Of a stretch of 64,000 nt of DNA, positions 33,520-45,300 are shown in pieces (position 1 is the stretch's first letter; each line of letters starts with the position of its first letter). Source of the DNA: Aplidium turbinatum (taxonomy: Eukaryota; Chordata; Ascidiacea; Aplousobranchia; Polyclinidae); assembly GCA_918807975.1 (NCBI GenBank), contig OU964918.1, positions 58,326,477 to 58,390,476 on the forward strand, given 5' to 3'. The translations under genes were made by a program, and so were the position numbers. The notes beneath the pieces were generated by a model. That model worked only from the letters and a program-made list of their open reading frames with translations. It was not told the DNA's origin and made no database searches.

Positions 33520-34867
33520 GGGGAAAACCTCCTACAGTGCCCAGGTTCCTACAGTGCCCATATTCAAATTTTACCCACAATGCATCATCAATTGCGCGCC
33601 CGAATTCATTTTGAGTTGTCCACGTGCCCAATGATTTCTCGCATGTAACGTGAAGATTCAATGTGAAGTACTTGGCAAGTGAGAACAGAAATCATTTTTT
33701 TAGGAAAATAGAAACTTTTTTTTGGAAGAAAAAAAAGTGTGCATGTGACTTCATTGCTCATGTTATAGTATTGTCAGTTACACTGTGGATAGTTAGTTAA
33801 TGTAGGCAAGCTTTGATACTGCTTAATGCTTGTAATAATGTAGTTTATAAATATTGCAGCACATTTTGTCTAAAATGGCGGCGGGCCCAACAGTGCCCAT
33901 CAGTGACAGAGCCTACAGTGCCCAGGGGTGGGCACTGTTAAATCAATGTTTTTTTTTATTGATAATGAGCAACAATCTTCAGATAGGTTTACGTTTATTG
34001 TTTTTGTCCAGACAATAAGTTATTAATCTTCTATATCTCATTTTCAAAATGTCCAGTAGCGTACAAAGAAGCTTATTAGACATCCAGAAAATGTCATGAA
34101 GAAAGCATGCATGGAGGTGATTGTAAAAGGAAGATAAAAAAAAATTGTATCTAAGGAGTTCGACATTTCTCGTAGAATAATTCGGCGTTATTTAGCTAAG
34201 TGTGAAGGAGATCTAGAGAATATTACCAAGATTTATTTCAAGCAAAACTACTCCGTAAACAGAATTTTCAATGACCAAGAAGAACAGAAATTTTGTAACT
34301 ATCTAATAGAGTCTGCAAAGCACCATTTTGATTTTCTAATAAGAATGTTAGAAAGTTGGCATACGAACTTTCTACGTACAAAATATGACAAAAAAAATAC
34401 CGGAAGCGTGGAAGGCAAATAACATGGCCGGAAAAAAATGGTTAGAAAGTTTTTTTATTTCTTCATCTGCATCTTTTATTGTTGATTAGTGTTGTTCATT
34501 TTAGGTTATATGGCTTGAATTCAACATTTGTGTGTGGTGATTGTTGCAGCCAGAATATTACAACACAAGATAAGTAGGATATGACCTTTTAAGCAGTACA
34601 ATAATGTGATGCTTTGTAAAGTGGGCACTGTAGGTACTCCCCATGGGCATTGTATGGGACCGATACCCTACAGTGCTCACTTTTGAAAGCAAGTTTTTAA
34701 ATGGCTACCGAACAAAAATTAGTAATCCCAGAACTTAGACAAATAGGCCAAGAAATAGAGAAAACCTCAAACTATAGAATAAAAATCAAAATTTCAATGT
34801 TTCTCTGCAACTTTTTTCAACATTTATGAAAATGTAAAAAAACTGGGCACTGTAGGAGGTTCTCCCC
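33520..34867 (+). mobile_element. pogo-like DNA transposon, copy A, degraded
   Basis: The ends GGGGAAAACCTCC and GGAGGTTCTCCCC are inverted, with TA on each side, and CTACAGTGCCCA motifs repeat just inside both ends. Around 34085-34215 a helix-turn-helix like that of copy B can be traced (VMKKACMEV, a stop, then SKEFDISRRIIRRYLAKCEG). 1348 bp. The DDE transposase core is not recognisable, so it is a deletion derivative. Family: Tc1/mariner superfamily, pogo/Tigger side, by TA target and psq-type HTH. Confidence 0.75.
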
Positions 34868-34869
34868 TA

Positions 34870-35459
34870 CTTAATAAATGTTGCTGATACATGGAGAATT
34901 ACAAGCCAAATACGCCATACGAACTAAACACGAGTGGTCCCTATAGGCAGAGGCAGGCCCTTAGGCAGAAATTAGAAAAGCAGTAAATACGCCCTTGAAT
35001 GATTTAAGCTATTTCTGTAGTTGATTTTTTTATTTTTTAAAGTTCAAAAAACATTTACCAGACAAAAATGAAAGACCCTTAGTCAGCCATGGACTCCTCC
35101 GGCCGAGAGGTACAGAGGGTGGTTAACACGGCGGTGCTGACAACCTAATTTCGAAATCCGCATGCGATTTTTGACTCGGACTTTGCTCTCACATTGCATA
35201 ATATATCTAGCCCGTCACTGTCACTTTTTACGTTGATTCAACTTTGGCGCACATTGGGTCAATGTGGAAAAGGACCAGTGTGCTATATTACTTACGTAGG
35301 CAACAACCTTATTGAACATTTGAATTTAAAATATTTTTAATTACTTTGCTTTGCGCATAACCTACTTTCACAGACGGTTTGGAATATTTATTTTAACTTC
35401 TGCCTTTGCATTTTCTATTGCTTATCTGGACTTTGGTCAGTCCTCAGTCAGCAATGACA
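34870..35459. other. Intergenic stretch, nothing recognised
   Basis: Between copy A of the pogo-like element and the hAT host at 35468. No bounded element or coding frame could be supported. Confidence 0.45.
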
Positions 35460-36144
35460 ACTGGGACCATAGCCGTACGAGACCAAATCATTTTGGGGGG
35501 GCAGAACGTAAATTTGGCCAAATATGCACGCTTTTATAGAAATTTCCCAAATATAATGTAGCCTATGCGGTGCATGATAACAGTGAAAAACTAACATAAC
35601 AAGATCACCAGCTAGCTAGAATTTCTTACCAAAGTACCGTAATCAAGATAGAACAACTGAATTCATCTTTGAAGATACCTTGCTTGTGCATTGCTCGATG
35701 CTTCTGCACTTTGGCATGGTAGATTGGTAGGTAGGAGTAACAAATATTGTTTTACACACCACAAATAAAAAACAACCCCACTTAAATATTGGATTAGTTG
35801 CAAATTCCTTGGATTGCAAAAGTAACAAACAGATTTTGGACCAAATTAAACCGGACATATCCCTAGAAGCTAGAAATTATAATATTTTGCCAGCTTGCAT
35901 GGCAGGTTTTAAGTTTGGAAAGCTTTGAAATAAATGAATATATTATGATTGGTTTGAGATTATATATTTCAGCAGTAGCATTTTAAATGTTGGTGAAGTT
36001 AACATGACACAGTTGCATAAACAAACTAAATATTTTATTTTTATTTTTTGGGTGCAACTGCATCATTTTAATTTGGGTAGTTTTATAAAAGTAACCAAAC
36101 AAAGCTAAGCAACACCACAACATTAACATTACATTTAACAAGTA

Positions 36145-37504
36145 GGGGAGATCCTCCAACAGTGCCCAGTGTCCTACAGTGCTCAACCTCCGTTTTTGGC
36201 GGCAATGCATTCTGATTTAACGCTTTAACGAGTTTGAGGTATTGCCACGTGACCAATGATATCCCAGTCACAACTTGAAAGCTTAGCTAAAGACAGGCAG
36301 CTAGCTTCGAAAGGATGTCAAATTTGAAGGAAATTATTATTATTTTCCATAAAAAGGAAAACCGTGCTCATCAAATCATCATTAACTATATCAGATATTT
36401 AGCAATGCCATTGTGAATAGGTAGCCTATAGTCTTATATGTTACGCTTTGGCAAGACATAACTGCAGCAATTAGGAAGTTACAGCTTGTTTGGTTCAAAA
36501 TGGTGTCGGTGCCAACAGTGCCCACCAACGATAGTTCCAACAGTGCTCAGGGTGGGCACTGTTGGAACCTTGCAGAATAAAATTGTCAGCTGACAACTCG
36601 GTAGGAAAAATGGTCTGTAGGCTATTAGCCTGATCAAAACTACATTATCAAACGTTTTACGGTTCTCCATTTTCAGTTTTCTCCCTTGACTACATATGTG
36701 TATACGTATAACTTAATTGCCTATTGTTGCAGAGTGATCTAGAAAAATGGCTAAGAAAATGGTCAAACATTCTTCGGAAATCATGAAAAGAGCTTGCAAA
36801 GAAGTCCGTACCGATAGAAAGTCTATTAATTCTGTTTTCAAAGAATTCGGCATTCCTCGCAGGACACTGAGGCGTTATTTAGAAACGTGCACCAACAATG
36901 AGTTAGAAACTTTATCACTGAAAAACGTTCAACCGAACTAGGCCTATAGCCTACTGTTAACAGAATATTCTCCAACGAAGAAGAGAGGAAGCTTTGTGAA
37001 TATCTTCAAGACGCGCAAAGCATCACTTTGGCTACAGGACCAAGACAGCTAGAATAGGCTACTGGCATTCGAACTTGCTGTAAAATACAATAAAAAAAAT
37101 GCCGAAATGTTGCTGGAACGAAAATAAAACTTCTGGAAAGAAATGCTTCCGGCTTTTCATGCTAGTTAGTAGTTAGTAGACTGCTCACAAAAAGAAAGAT
37201 CGGTTTCGACAATATTGGAATTGCTACAGTGTTCTTCAATGTGTTTACAGGAAGTGGGCACTGTGGGAACCCTACATGGGCAGTGTTAGGCATTCGTGTC
37301 CTACAGAGCCCACTTTTTTTAAGCATTTTTATATTGCCATTATGCAAATACTGCTTATCGTAGAATTTAAACTAAACTATCAATAAATAGCATAGCCTAA
37401 AGATAGTACTAAGACATAGCGTAGAAAAATGAATATTATTGACAAGCTTTTGAGGAAAAATTTCAAATATTCAGAAAAACTGGGCACTGTTGGGCTATCT
37501 CCCC
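36145..37504 (+). mobile_element. pogo-like DNA transposon, copy B, nested in a hAT-type element
   Basis: The ends GGGGAGATCCTCC and GGGCTATCTCCCC are imperfectly inverted, with TA on each side. ACAGTGCCCA motifs match copy A at 33520-34867. The frame 36747-36941 encodes a psq-type helix-turn-helix (SSEIMKRACKEV, then SVFKEFGIPRRTLRRYLETC) and then stops. Downstream, NRIFSNEEERKLCEYLQD matches the equivalent part of copy A in another frame. The DDE core is missing. 1360 bp. Confidence 0.8.
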
Positions 37505-37609
37505 TATAACATTTTTTTGTTAAATGTTGTGGTGTTGTTCAGCTATGTCTGTTTATGGTTGAAAAAGTACTGTAACCTCTCCACCCGAATTGTTTTATGA
37601 AAGTATTCA

Positions 37610-38070
37610 GATTTATATACAGCCATATTTTGTAGTTGCCCAAATCAAGATGATGCATTTATGGATATTATGACAAAAATTAAACACTATGTAAATTTTG
37701 ATGCCGAGGCAACTGCATCATGCCAATTTGGGCAGTTTTATAAATAGAGTATGATCAGATAATTTCATATTTTTTGTTGCCCAAATCTAAACAATACAGT
37801 TATGTAAATGGAAAAAAATAATGAATTTGTTTATTTTGGGGAAACTGCCTCACGCTAATTTGGGCAGTTGCATAAACAGACTAATCAGTTTCATCAGATA
37901 ACTTCATGTTTTCAGCTGCCCAAATCAACACGATGCATTTGTGAAAATTATTAAAATTAGCTTTTTAGCAAATTTTGCATTTTGATTTGGGCAGTTTCAC
38001 AAAAGTATTAGAGACATATTTTGGTGGCTGCCCAAATTGGCATGATGCAGCTGGTTAAATGCATTTCGTA
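37610..38070. repeat. Array of TTTGGGCAGTT / TGCCCAAATC repeats
   Basis: Four or so diverged units alternate TTGCCCAAATC-A-GATGCAT and GCATCATGCCAATTTGGGCAGTT in opposite senses, so the array is quasi-palindromic. One similar unit lies at about 36050-36098, on the other side of the nested pogo-like element, showing that the array was there before that insertion. Confidence 0.65.
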
Positions 38071-38762
38071 CTACAGTTTGATCACCATGCAATGCAATAC
38101 ATCAATACGGGTGTGCCAAATGAAAATTTTGCGGCACATTTCTTGTGCAAATAAGAGGCTGTGCTTAGTTTGATAGGTAAAATATATTAATTTATAGTTT
38201 TTCTTAATTCATGCAATTTTGTAGCTTTTCATACAGCAATTTTTGCCCTAATAATTGCAAGATTTTGCCCGGATTCGCGACGTTTTGAAACAACAGGGGG
38301 GCAGCTGCCCCCCCTGCCCTCCTGGCTCGTACGGCTATGACTGGGACCCACCTGGGTAGGCTACCAAACACGCAATATATAGGCTCAGTAATGTTTGTCC
38401 GCGGGCTCAAGTTCCTACCCAATAGGGCAGTCCAGTTTGAAAATCTTGGAAAAAAACGCTTTCGAGCGATGTCGAACTAAATTCAGAAAAAATTAAAGCA
38501 GCTTTTTTTTGTAGTTGAAGGGAAGGCGAACAAAAAATGCATAAATATACCTATGTTGCTGTTATAAAACATGATGACCTCTATGTTTTTGACATGTATT
38601 GGTTAATGGTTTTTGATGTGATGGTCAAAAATAAAATAATGGAATGTTTTTTCCAAAGCTGAAAATCTTCACTTTCCAAGTTTCTTCTTGGAATTGGAAA
38701 CTCTGATCGGTGACTCCCGCGTTTCGCAAAAGTAGTTAAGTACTACAATGACTGAACTGAAG

Positions 38763-39481
38763 CAGTGGTGCCACGGCTTGTGTTTTAGCACAAGATCTTG
38801 TGTTTTTACTTTTGATCTTGTGTTCTTGTGCTTTCCGATCGAGTTTTGGCTAAATCTTGTGTTTTTTTATCAAAGTCAAATTAATCGTTGGTTTGAGTTT
38901 GGTAGAGAATTAAGGACTGGAACTAAAAGGTTTTGGTAACTAAGTTTCTGGTCCCCTTCTTAGGCATATTGACCAATTTTACTGATTGAGTTATCAAGCC
39001 TGACAATATTAGATAAGAACTTGATCTGAAGAGAGTACGGTATGTGCTCGTCGTCAGACTCAAAGCTTGTGTTTCTCGATACTAGATAACAAGAGCAGCG
39101 AAAAGAGTAGGCTACATCAGCATTCAGCATCAAATAATGACAATCATTCACCAAGTCCCAAAACGAAAGAGTGGTATAGGCTAAGCAGCCTTTTAATCGT
39201 CAATGGTTGAATGATCCTGATTTTAAAAGTTCGATACAAGAAGACAAAACAGTGATCGATATGTAGCCTTATGTGAGATTTGAGATATTAAATTAAAGAC
39301 CACGAATCGAAAGAGAGCAGTGATTAGTAAGCATGTACTTCCTCTAAACTGTTGAGTGTTGATTTCAGAGTCATGTTATTCTTCAAATCGGCACAAAGTG
39401 GGTGGCAAAGGTTCAATTTTGCAATCTTGTGCTTTTGTATTCAAATCTTGTGCTTTTTCCGAATTTGCTGTGGCAGCATTG
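38763..39481. mobile_element. hAT-type MITE with exact 8-bp target duplication
   Basis: CAGTGGTGCCACGGC opens and GCTGTGGCAGCATTG closes the element, with AACTGAAG on both sides (38755-38762 and 39482-39489). Subterminal ATCTTGTG repeats occur near both ends (AGATCTTGTGTTTTT, CAATCTTGTGCTTTT). 719 bp, no transposase. Confidence 0.85.
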
Positions 39482-39701
39482 AACTGAAGGAGTGAAGAAC
39501 TCGAAGGTTACCATATTGGCGTGTTAAATGCCAAATTCGAGAAATTTGGCGTTTTTTGGAATTGATTTTCGGCAATTTAAACTAAAGTTTAAAAAAATGT
39601 TTTCTTTCATAATCCTGAATGCTTTCCTCATGTCACAATACTTGCATGATTTTGTCAAATACCGTATGTCAACAGCATCACTCCCTGGTTTTCTTTGTAA
39701 G

Positions 39702-40094
39702 GGATGCAACCTAATTCGTACCATGAACAATTTGTACCCTGAAAAAATCGAAAAAAAAAATTAAAAAAAGTCAAAATAGCACACGGATCGGAGTTTCCGC
39801 TTAACCCTCCTTTAAAATGTTTGCGTTCTCTTGATCTTTTCATGGTACGAATTGATCGATTAGCGACTTCGGCTTTGTTGCGATCAGTGACTTTGGCTTT
39901 TTCCATTCAGGCACGTTTTATACCTTTCAAGGTTTTGCCACCTTTTTCCGTTCATTAACGTGCTGGTAGGTCTATCGATTTTTGTAGTTAGTATCTTTTT
40001 CGTCCCGGACGCGTTAATGACGAAAAATAAAATGATTGATTGATTTGTGCTATCTTTCTCTCAATCTTTTCATGGTACGAATTAGGTTGCACCC
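39702..40094. mobile_element. MITE with 9-bp target duplication, copy 1 of 3 (GGRTGCAACCTAATTCG family)
   Basis: GGATGCAACCTAATTCGTACC-type left end and the inverse CGAATTAGGTTGCACCC right end, flanked by CTTTGTAAG at 39693-39701 and 40095-40103. 393 bp. The interior includes CGAAGTCGCTGATC-type sequence on the minus strand, shared with copies 2 and 3. A 9-bp duplication suggests a Mutator-like (MULE) mechanism. Confidence 0.85.
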
Positions 40095-40290
40095 CTTTGT
40101 AAGCAGGTGTTGGTTATTAAGAGGCATAAAGCAAGATCACTCATTGTTACAGCAAAGACGCCCAAAGCATAATATTATGTTTGCTTACACAACAAACAGT
40201 TAAAATATATGGTAGTATGTTTACTTGATAATGCATACCGTACCTTAGGTCTGCAAAAGTCAACCAGTCTTGGATTATATTGTATTATAT

Positions 40291-41134
40291 AGGTGCAACC
40301 TAATTCGTACCATGAACAATTCGTACCGTCAGTTCGTACCTTGAAAAGATCAAGTGAAAAAATTAAAAAAAGCCGAAGTCGCTGATCGCATCAGAGTATC
40401 GCTATCCGCAATCAAACAAACTGAAAAGATAGAAAGAAAAATATAGAACATCGCTGATCGCAGTTTCCGTTTTTCAGCAGTTTCCGCAAACATTTTAAAA
40501 GGGTTAGGGTTAGTTAGGGTATCGGAATATTGGTTAGGTATCGGTATCCGCAAACAAACAAATTGAAAAGATGGAGAGAAAAAATAAAACATCGCTGATC
40601 ACAGTTTCCGTTTTTCCACAGTTTTCACAAACATTTTAAAATTTCCGGTAATGATCCTAAGAATTACCGAAGTCGCTGATCGTAGTTTTCGCAAACATTT
40701 TAAAAGGGTTAGGGAGTTTCCGCAAATAAACAAACTGAAAAGATTGAGAGAAAAAAATAGAACAAAGCCGAAGTCGCTGATCGCAGTTTCCGTTTTTCCG
40801 CAAACATTTTAAAATTTCCGGTAATGATCCTAAGAGTTTGCAGAAGTCGCTGATTGCAGTTTCCGCAAACATTTTAAAAGGGGTAGGGTTTAGGGTTAGG
40901 ATTGATCAGAGCTTCCGCAAACATTTTAAAAGGGTTAGGGTTGATTGGAGTTTCTGCAAACATTTTAAAATTTCTGGTAATTATCCTAAGAGTTTTTGTT
41001 TCTTTGCGGAAAATTTTAAAATGTTTGCGGAAAGTACGATCAGCAACTTTGGCTTTTTTAAATTTTTTCACTTGATCTTTTCAAGGTACGAACTGACGGT
41101 ACGAATTGTTCATGGTATGAATTAGGTTGCATCC
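40291..41134. mobile_element. MITE with 9-bp target duplication, copy 2 of 3
   Basis: AGGTGCAACCTAATTCG opens and GAATTAGGTTGCATCC closes, with GTATTATAT on both sides (40282-40290 and 41135-41143). 844 bp. The interior is built of many copies of GCAGTTTCCGCAAACATTTT, GAAGTCGCTGATC and GGGTTAGGGTTAG segments in both orientations, so it expands and contracts as a minisatellite. The open frames in it are repeat read-throughs. Confidence 0.85.
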
Positions 41135-41189
41135 GTATTATATAGTCTAATTTGAGAGTTTTACCATAGTTTTGCAATATGTTTTGTTT

Positions 41190-41303
41190 TATTACTGCCG
41201 TCTTCATTGTTGTTGTTCTACCTTTTTGTAGACCTCTGCTATGTTTGGCATAAGCTATATTGTTTTTCGTTGTGATTATCTGAAATAAAAACTGAACTTA
41301 AAC
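41190..41303 (+). repeat. Dispersed retroposon 3' end
   Basis: Contains CTCTGCTATGTTTGGCATA, then TATTGTTTTTCGTTGTGAT and GAAATAAAAACTGAACTTAA, matching the minus-strand copies at 29440-29650 and 63069-63180. Confidence 0.55.
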
Positions 41304-41335
41304 GTTTGTTATGCATGCATGACTTGGATGCAACC

Positions 41336-41981
41336 TAGTTCGTACCCTGAAAAGATCGAGAGAAAAAATTAAAAAAAGCTAAAGTCACTGATCGCAGTTT
41401 CTGCAAACATTTTAAAATTTTCCCCCTGAAAAGACCGAGAGAAAGAAAGCTGAAGTCGCTGATCACAGTTTCCGCTAACCGTTACCCTAGCGCTAACCCT
41501 CGCTCATCGCAGTTTCCGCAAACATTTTTCCGCAGTTTTTGCTACCCTAACCATAGACTAATCTATGCTCTAACCCTCGCTGATCGCAGTTTCCGCAAAC
41601 ATTTTTCCGTAGCTTCCGCTAACCCTAACTCTAACCATAGAGTAATCTATGCTCTAACCCTCGCTGATCACAGTTTCCGCAAACATTTTTCCGCAGTTTC
41701 CACTAACCTTTACCCTAACTCTAACCATGGAGTAATCTATGGTCTAGCCCTCGCTGATCGCAGTTTCCGCTTACCCTAACTCTAACAATCGAGTAATCTA
41801 TGCTCTCTAACCCTCGCTGATCGCAATTTCCGCAAATATTTTGCTGCAGTTTCGCAGTTTCCGCTAACCCTAACCCTTGAGTTTGTTTGCGGAAACTCCG
41901 ATCAGCGACTTCGGCTTTTTTATTTTTTCTCCCAATCTTTTCAGGGTACGAACTGTTCAGGGTACAAACTAGGTTGCACCC
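41336..41981. mobile_element. MITE with 9-bp target duplication, copy 3 of 3
   Basis: GGATGCAACCTAGTTCGTACC-type left end and CAAACTAGGTTGCACCC right end, with GCATGACTT on both sides (41327-41335 and 41982-41990). 646 bp. The interior is a tandem array of about 60-110-bp units (CTCGCTGATCGCAGTTTCCG, then TAACTCTAACCATAGAGTAA). The insertion lies about 60 bp after a retroposon tail of the 29440 family. Confidence 0.85.
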
Positions 41982-42326
41982 GCATGACTTGACATTTTGC
42001 AAAAAAGATGCTGAACTGAGATATAGGCTTACAGCACGCCTAAGCACATATTGAGGTCAAATGTCATGCTCAACTGAACATGTGCATAATGCATATAGTC
42101 TCAGAGGCTATAGCCTATTCATAATACATGGTGAATATAGGATATATAGCCTCTGCCTTGTTTAATGTGTATTTGTGTCTAATTGACGAAACGTTTTTTG
42201 GAAGCTTTTTCTGAAGTAGACTTAGTTACAGATAAACTGTTCAGCAGAAAGATTATGTGTTGTAGTTATATTCTGCTGGAACAACATTAGTGGTTTCAAA
42301 ATTAATGGTTTTTTAATGTCAGTGTA

Positions 42327-45300
42327 ATGATTTCTGAGTTTAGTGGTCCAGATGTTTGTTCCACTTTAAAGTTAGCACACAACTCTAATTCAAAGGTCAA
42401 TGGAACTTTTTGCAAAGTTTGTTCAATTTTTGTTCCAAATGGTAAGTAATGATCAACTTCGAGCTAGTGTGAAAGGTCACAATGCTGTTTATTCTTTTGC
42501 TATGGCCATGGTTACCATATAAATAGTGCCAGTACTGTAGTCCTAGCTTTTGATGCTATATATAGACTCCTGGTCATAAAAAACTGCTGTGGTATGGATT
42601 TCACGAGTAGTTTTTGGTGAAGCTGAACAGTTGACATGTTCCAACCGGTTTTCGTGTACCGTACTTATTATTGGTTTTAGTTTTCCTGAAGTGAAGCAGA
42701 GGTATTCTGCCCGAAAATGCTGCAATAAATGTAGGTTGACATGTCAAAGTATGGTTGATAACGATCTGTGTGGCTTTGCGATGTTGACACTGATCTGGCA
42801 GATCTTAGGAGGCTGGTCACTTATAAAGCATATCTTGGTTCAAAAAACATTGGGCAGTATGGGCACCTCTGCTTTTAGCAAGCCTGATTCAACTAAAAAC
42901 GACTCACTCAAAGATAAAGCTTTTTTACTGACTCCAGATGTCTTTTGCACTGCTTTTATTTGTAGCCTATTGTAATTAATGCCACAATAAGCACGAATTT
43001 AAATTATGTACCACTTTATTTTACATTTTCTCACTTGGGATTGTTCTTTCAATTATATGTATAAATAATAAAATTTAATTACAAGCTTTTCAGTAGTGTT
43101 ATCACATGAGATTCTTACTGGGTGAAATTTCGTTTGTCATTAGGAAATGTTAATACTGTTTTAATTTTCAGAGGCATCATTGACTGCTCATTTAAATGGG
43201 CAAAAGCATAGAAGAAACATTAGCAGAAAAGAAGAATGGATCAAAAAAGCGAACAGTTCATTGTATGTCAGTGGAATCAAGCGTCTCCCGGTTGCAGAAT
43301 TAGCACTAGCTGATTACTTTTCTGTTTACAGTAATGTCAAGAAAATTACTATCGACAAAACTTTGGTAATATATGTGTTAAAATATGTTTATGTTATTTA
43401 TTGTTATATCATTTCATTTTCACCAGCTTAACTGAAGATGATCTAGCTGCTAGCTGACCGAAATCGATTTTTAGCTATTTATGATTGAACTGAATCGTGT
43501 GAGAATAAATTCCTTTGCATTCATAGTATGGTAGCATTACTATGTACAGTCGTGGCCAAAAGTTTAAGACCAGACTTGATTTATGACGGCTTTTGCATTA
43601 CATCATAATACTGCATCAGATATTGTTTCACTTGCATCATCTTTACTGTGGGTCGAAATCTGATGTAATCAGTCATTATTTAGCAAATATCAATTGAACA
43701 TTAGCCAGTAGAGATTACTTTTCTGTATTATTTGTCTGCCTAAAATGGGTAAAATGTGCTCTCTTTCGGAGGTTCAGCGATGTCAAATTGTTATTCTCCA
43801 CAGGGAAGGCTACACAGAACGTCAAATTGGTGAGCAGTTTGGATTTAGTAAAACTGCTGTGCATCAGGCAATTGTGAAATTTAAGTAAACAGGAACTTAT
43901 GCTGATGCAAAACGCAGTGGTTGTCCTTGAAAAAAAAACTCCTAGAGCTGACATCTTCATGAAAAGGGAAGTGGTGAAGTCTCCAACATGTTCAGCCATA
44001 GAAATCAGGGCCTCTTTGAATGAAGCCGGTATTCCAGTCAGCAGGAGAACTGTTAGCCGCCGTTTAGTTGTAAAATTTAGTCTGAAGTTACGAAAACCAG
44101 CACGAAAAACGAGGGTTACACCAGTGATGAAGAAGAAGGGCCCCCTGTTTGCATTGGAGCACAAAGACTGGACTTCTGCCCGATGATCTAAAGTTTGATT
44201 TTCGGACGAATCAAGTGTCCAACAGTTTGGTGCAAGAAAAAAAATGTCCGTCGACCCTCAGGGACACAATTTGATGAAAAGTATTATATATCCGGCAAAC
44301 GATGAAACATCCACCAGGTGTGATGATATGGGGAGCCATTTCGACCAAAGGTACAGCCGAACTCTTTTTTATAAAACCAGGAACCACGATGAACGGCCAG
44401 AAATACTTGAGATTAATGAAGGAGAAGCTACAACTGCATAATAATGCACATGTCGGTGTACGAGTGCATGATTTTTATGCAAGATGGAGCCTTATGCCAT
44501 CGTTTAAAGATAGTAACAGAGTTTTTTAGGGCTAAGAAAATTACTCTTCTGATGTGGCCGGGAAAAAGTCCCAATCTTTACCCTATCGAAAACTTTTTGA
44601 CTTTTCTCAAAAATAAAGTTGCTGAAAAACATCCCCCGAGTATTCCTTCCCTAATTGAAGCAATCAAATTAGTCTGGATCCGCAAAATTCCTGAAAAACT
44701 TTGCAAAAATTTAATCGAAATTATGTCCAGAGGAATCAAGGCCGCCATCAAAGCGAAAGGAGGACACACCAAATATTAAAAATTTGAGATTTTGATGCAA
44801 AATACAATATAAATGCTTATTACTTTGTCTTATATACAGTTTAGCAAGAAATAAGTAAAAAAACAACAAGAAATAGGTCGAAGAACTGATTTTCGCGAAA
44901 TTTGCGGTTTGGTCTTAAACTTTTGGCCACGACTGTATAGTAGGGTGGTTTGAAAAATATTTTTTTTGCAATTTCAACATGGGGGGTTCTGCAAACCTGG
45001 CAAACCTTTAAAAAATAACATTTACACAAGTTTTTTTTGGTAGGCCCCCAAACCCAGCCACCTACCCTCCAATAAAGGTCACGAAAGGTCAAATTTATTA
45101 AAAAATCCTCTAACTTGCTAACCACTTATAGTAGAAAGTCAGTTTTGGTGCCAAAAGATGCAGAATACCTATGTTTCTATGTGCCATAAAAGGAATTTTT
45201 TCTCTAAATTCATTAGTTTTTAACATAATTGAAAAACATGCATTTTTTGGGGTATATGGGACATTTCATGCCAAACATCCTGAAAATCATAAAGTTCCCA

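Larger units (their letters stand above)
35468..38339. mobile_element. hAT-type element with exact 8-bp target duplication, host of pogo-like copy B
   Basis: CATAGCCGTACGAG opens and CTCGTACGGCTATG closes the element, with ACTGGGAC on both sides (35460-35467 and 38340-38347). Of 2872 bp, 1360 bp is the nested pogo-like insertion. G-rich runs lie just inside both ends. The interior holds diverged repeats built on TTGCCCAAATC and AATTTGGGCAGTTTTATAAA. No transposase was recognised. Confidence 0.85.

Noticed and set aside
40500-41900. Telomere-like GGGTTAGGGTTAGG runs
   Set aside because: They are interspersed in the minisatellite interior of the 9-bp-duplication elements, in both orientations and mixed with other units, not a telomere or fusion scar.
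42589-42975. 128-codon plus-strand frame in TUT1 intron 1
   Set aside because: Lies wholly between two confirmed TUT1 exons, has no recognisable domain and no splice signals joining it to TUT1.
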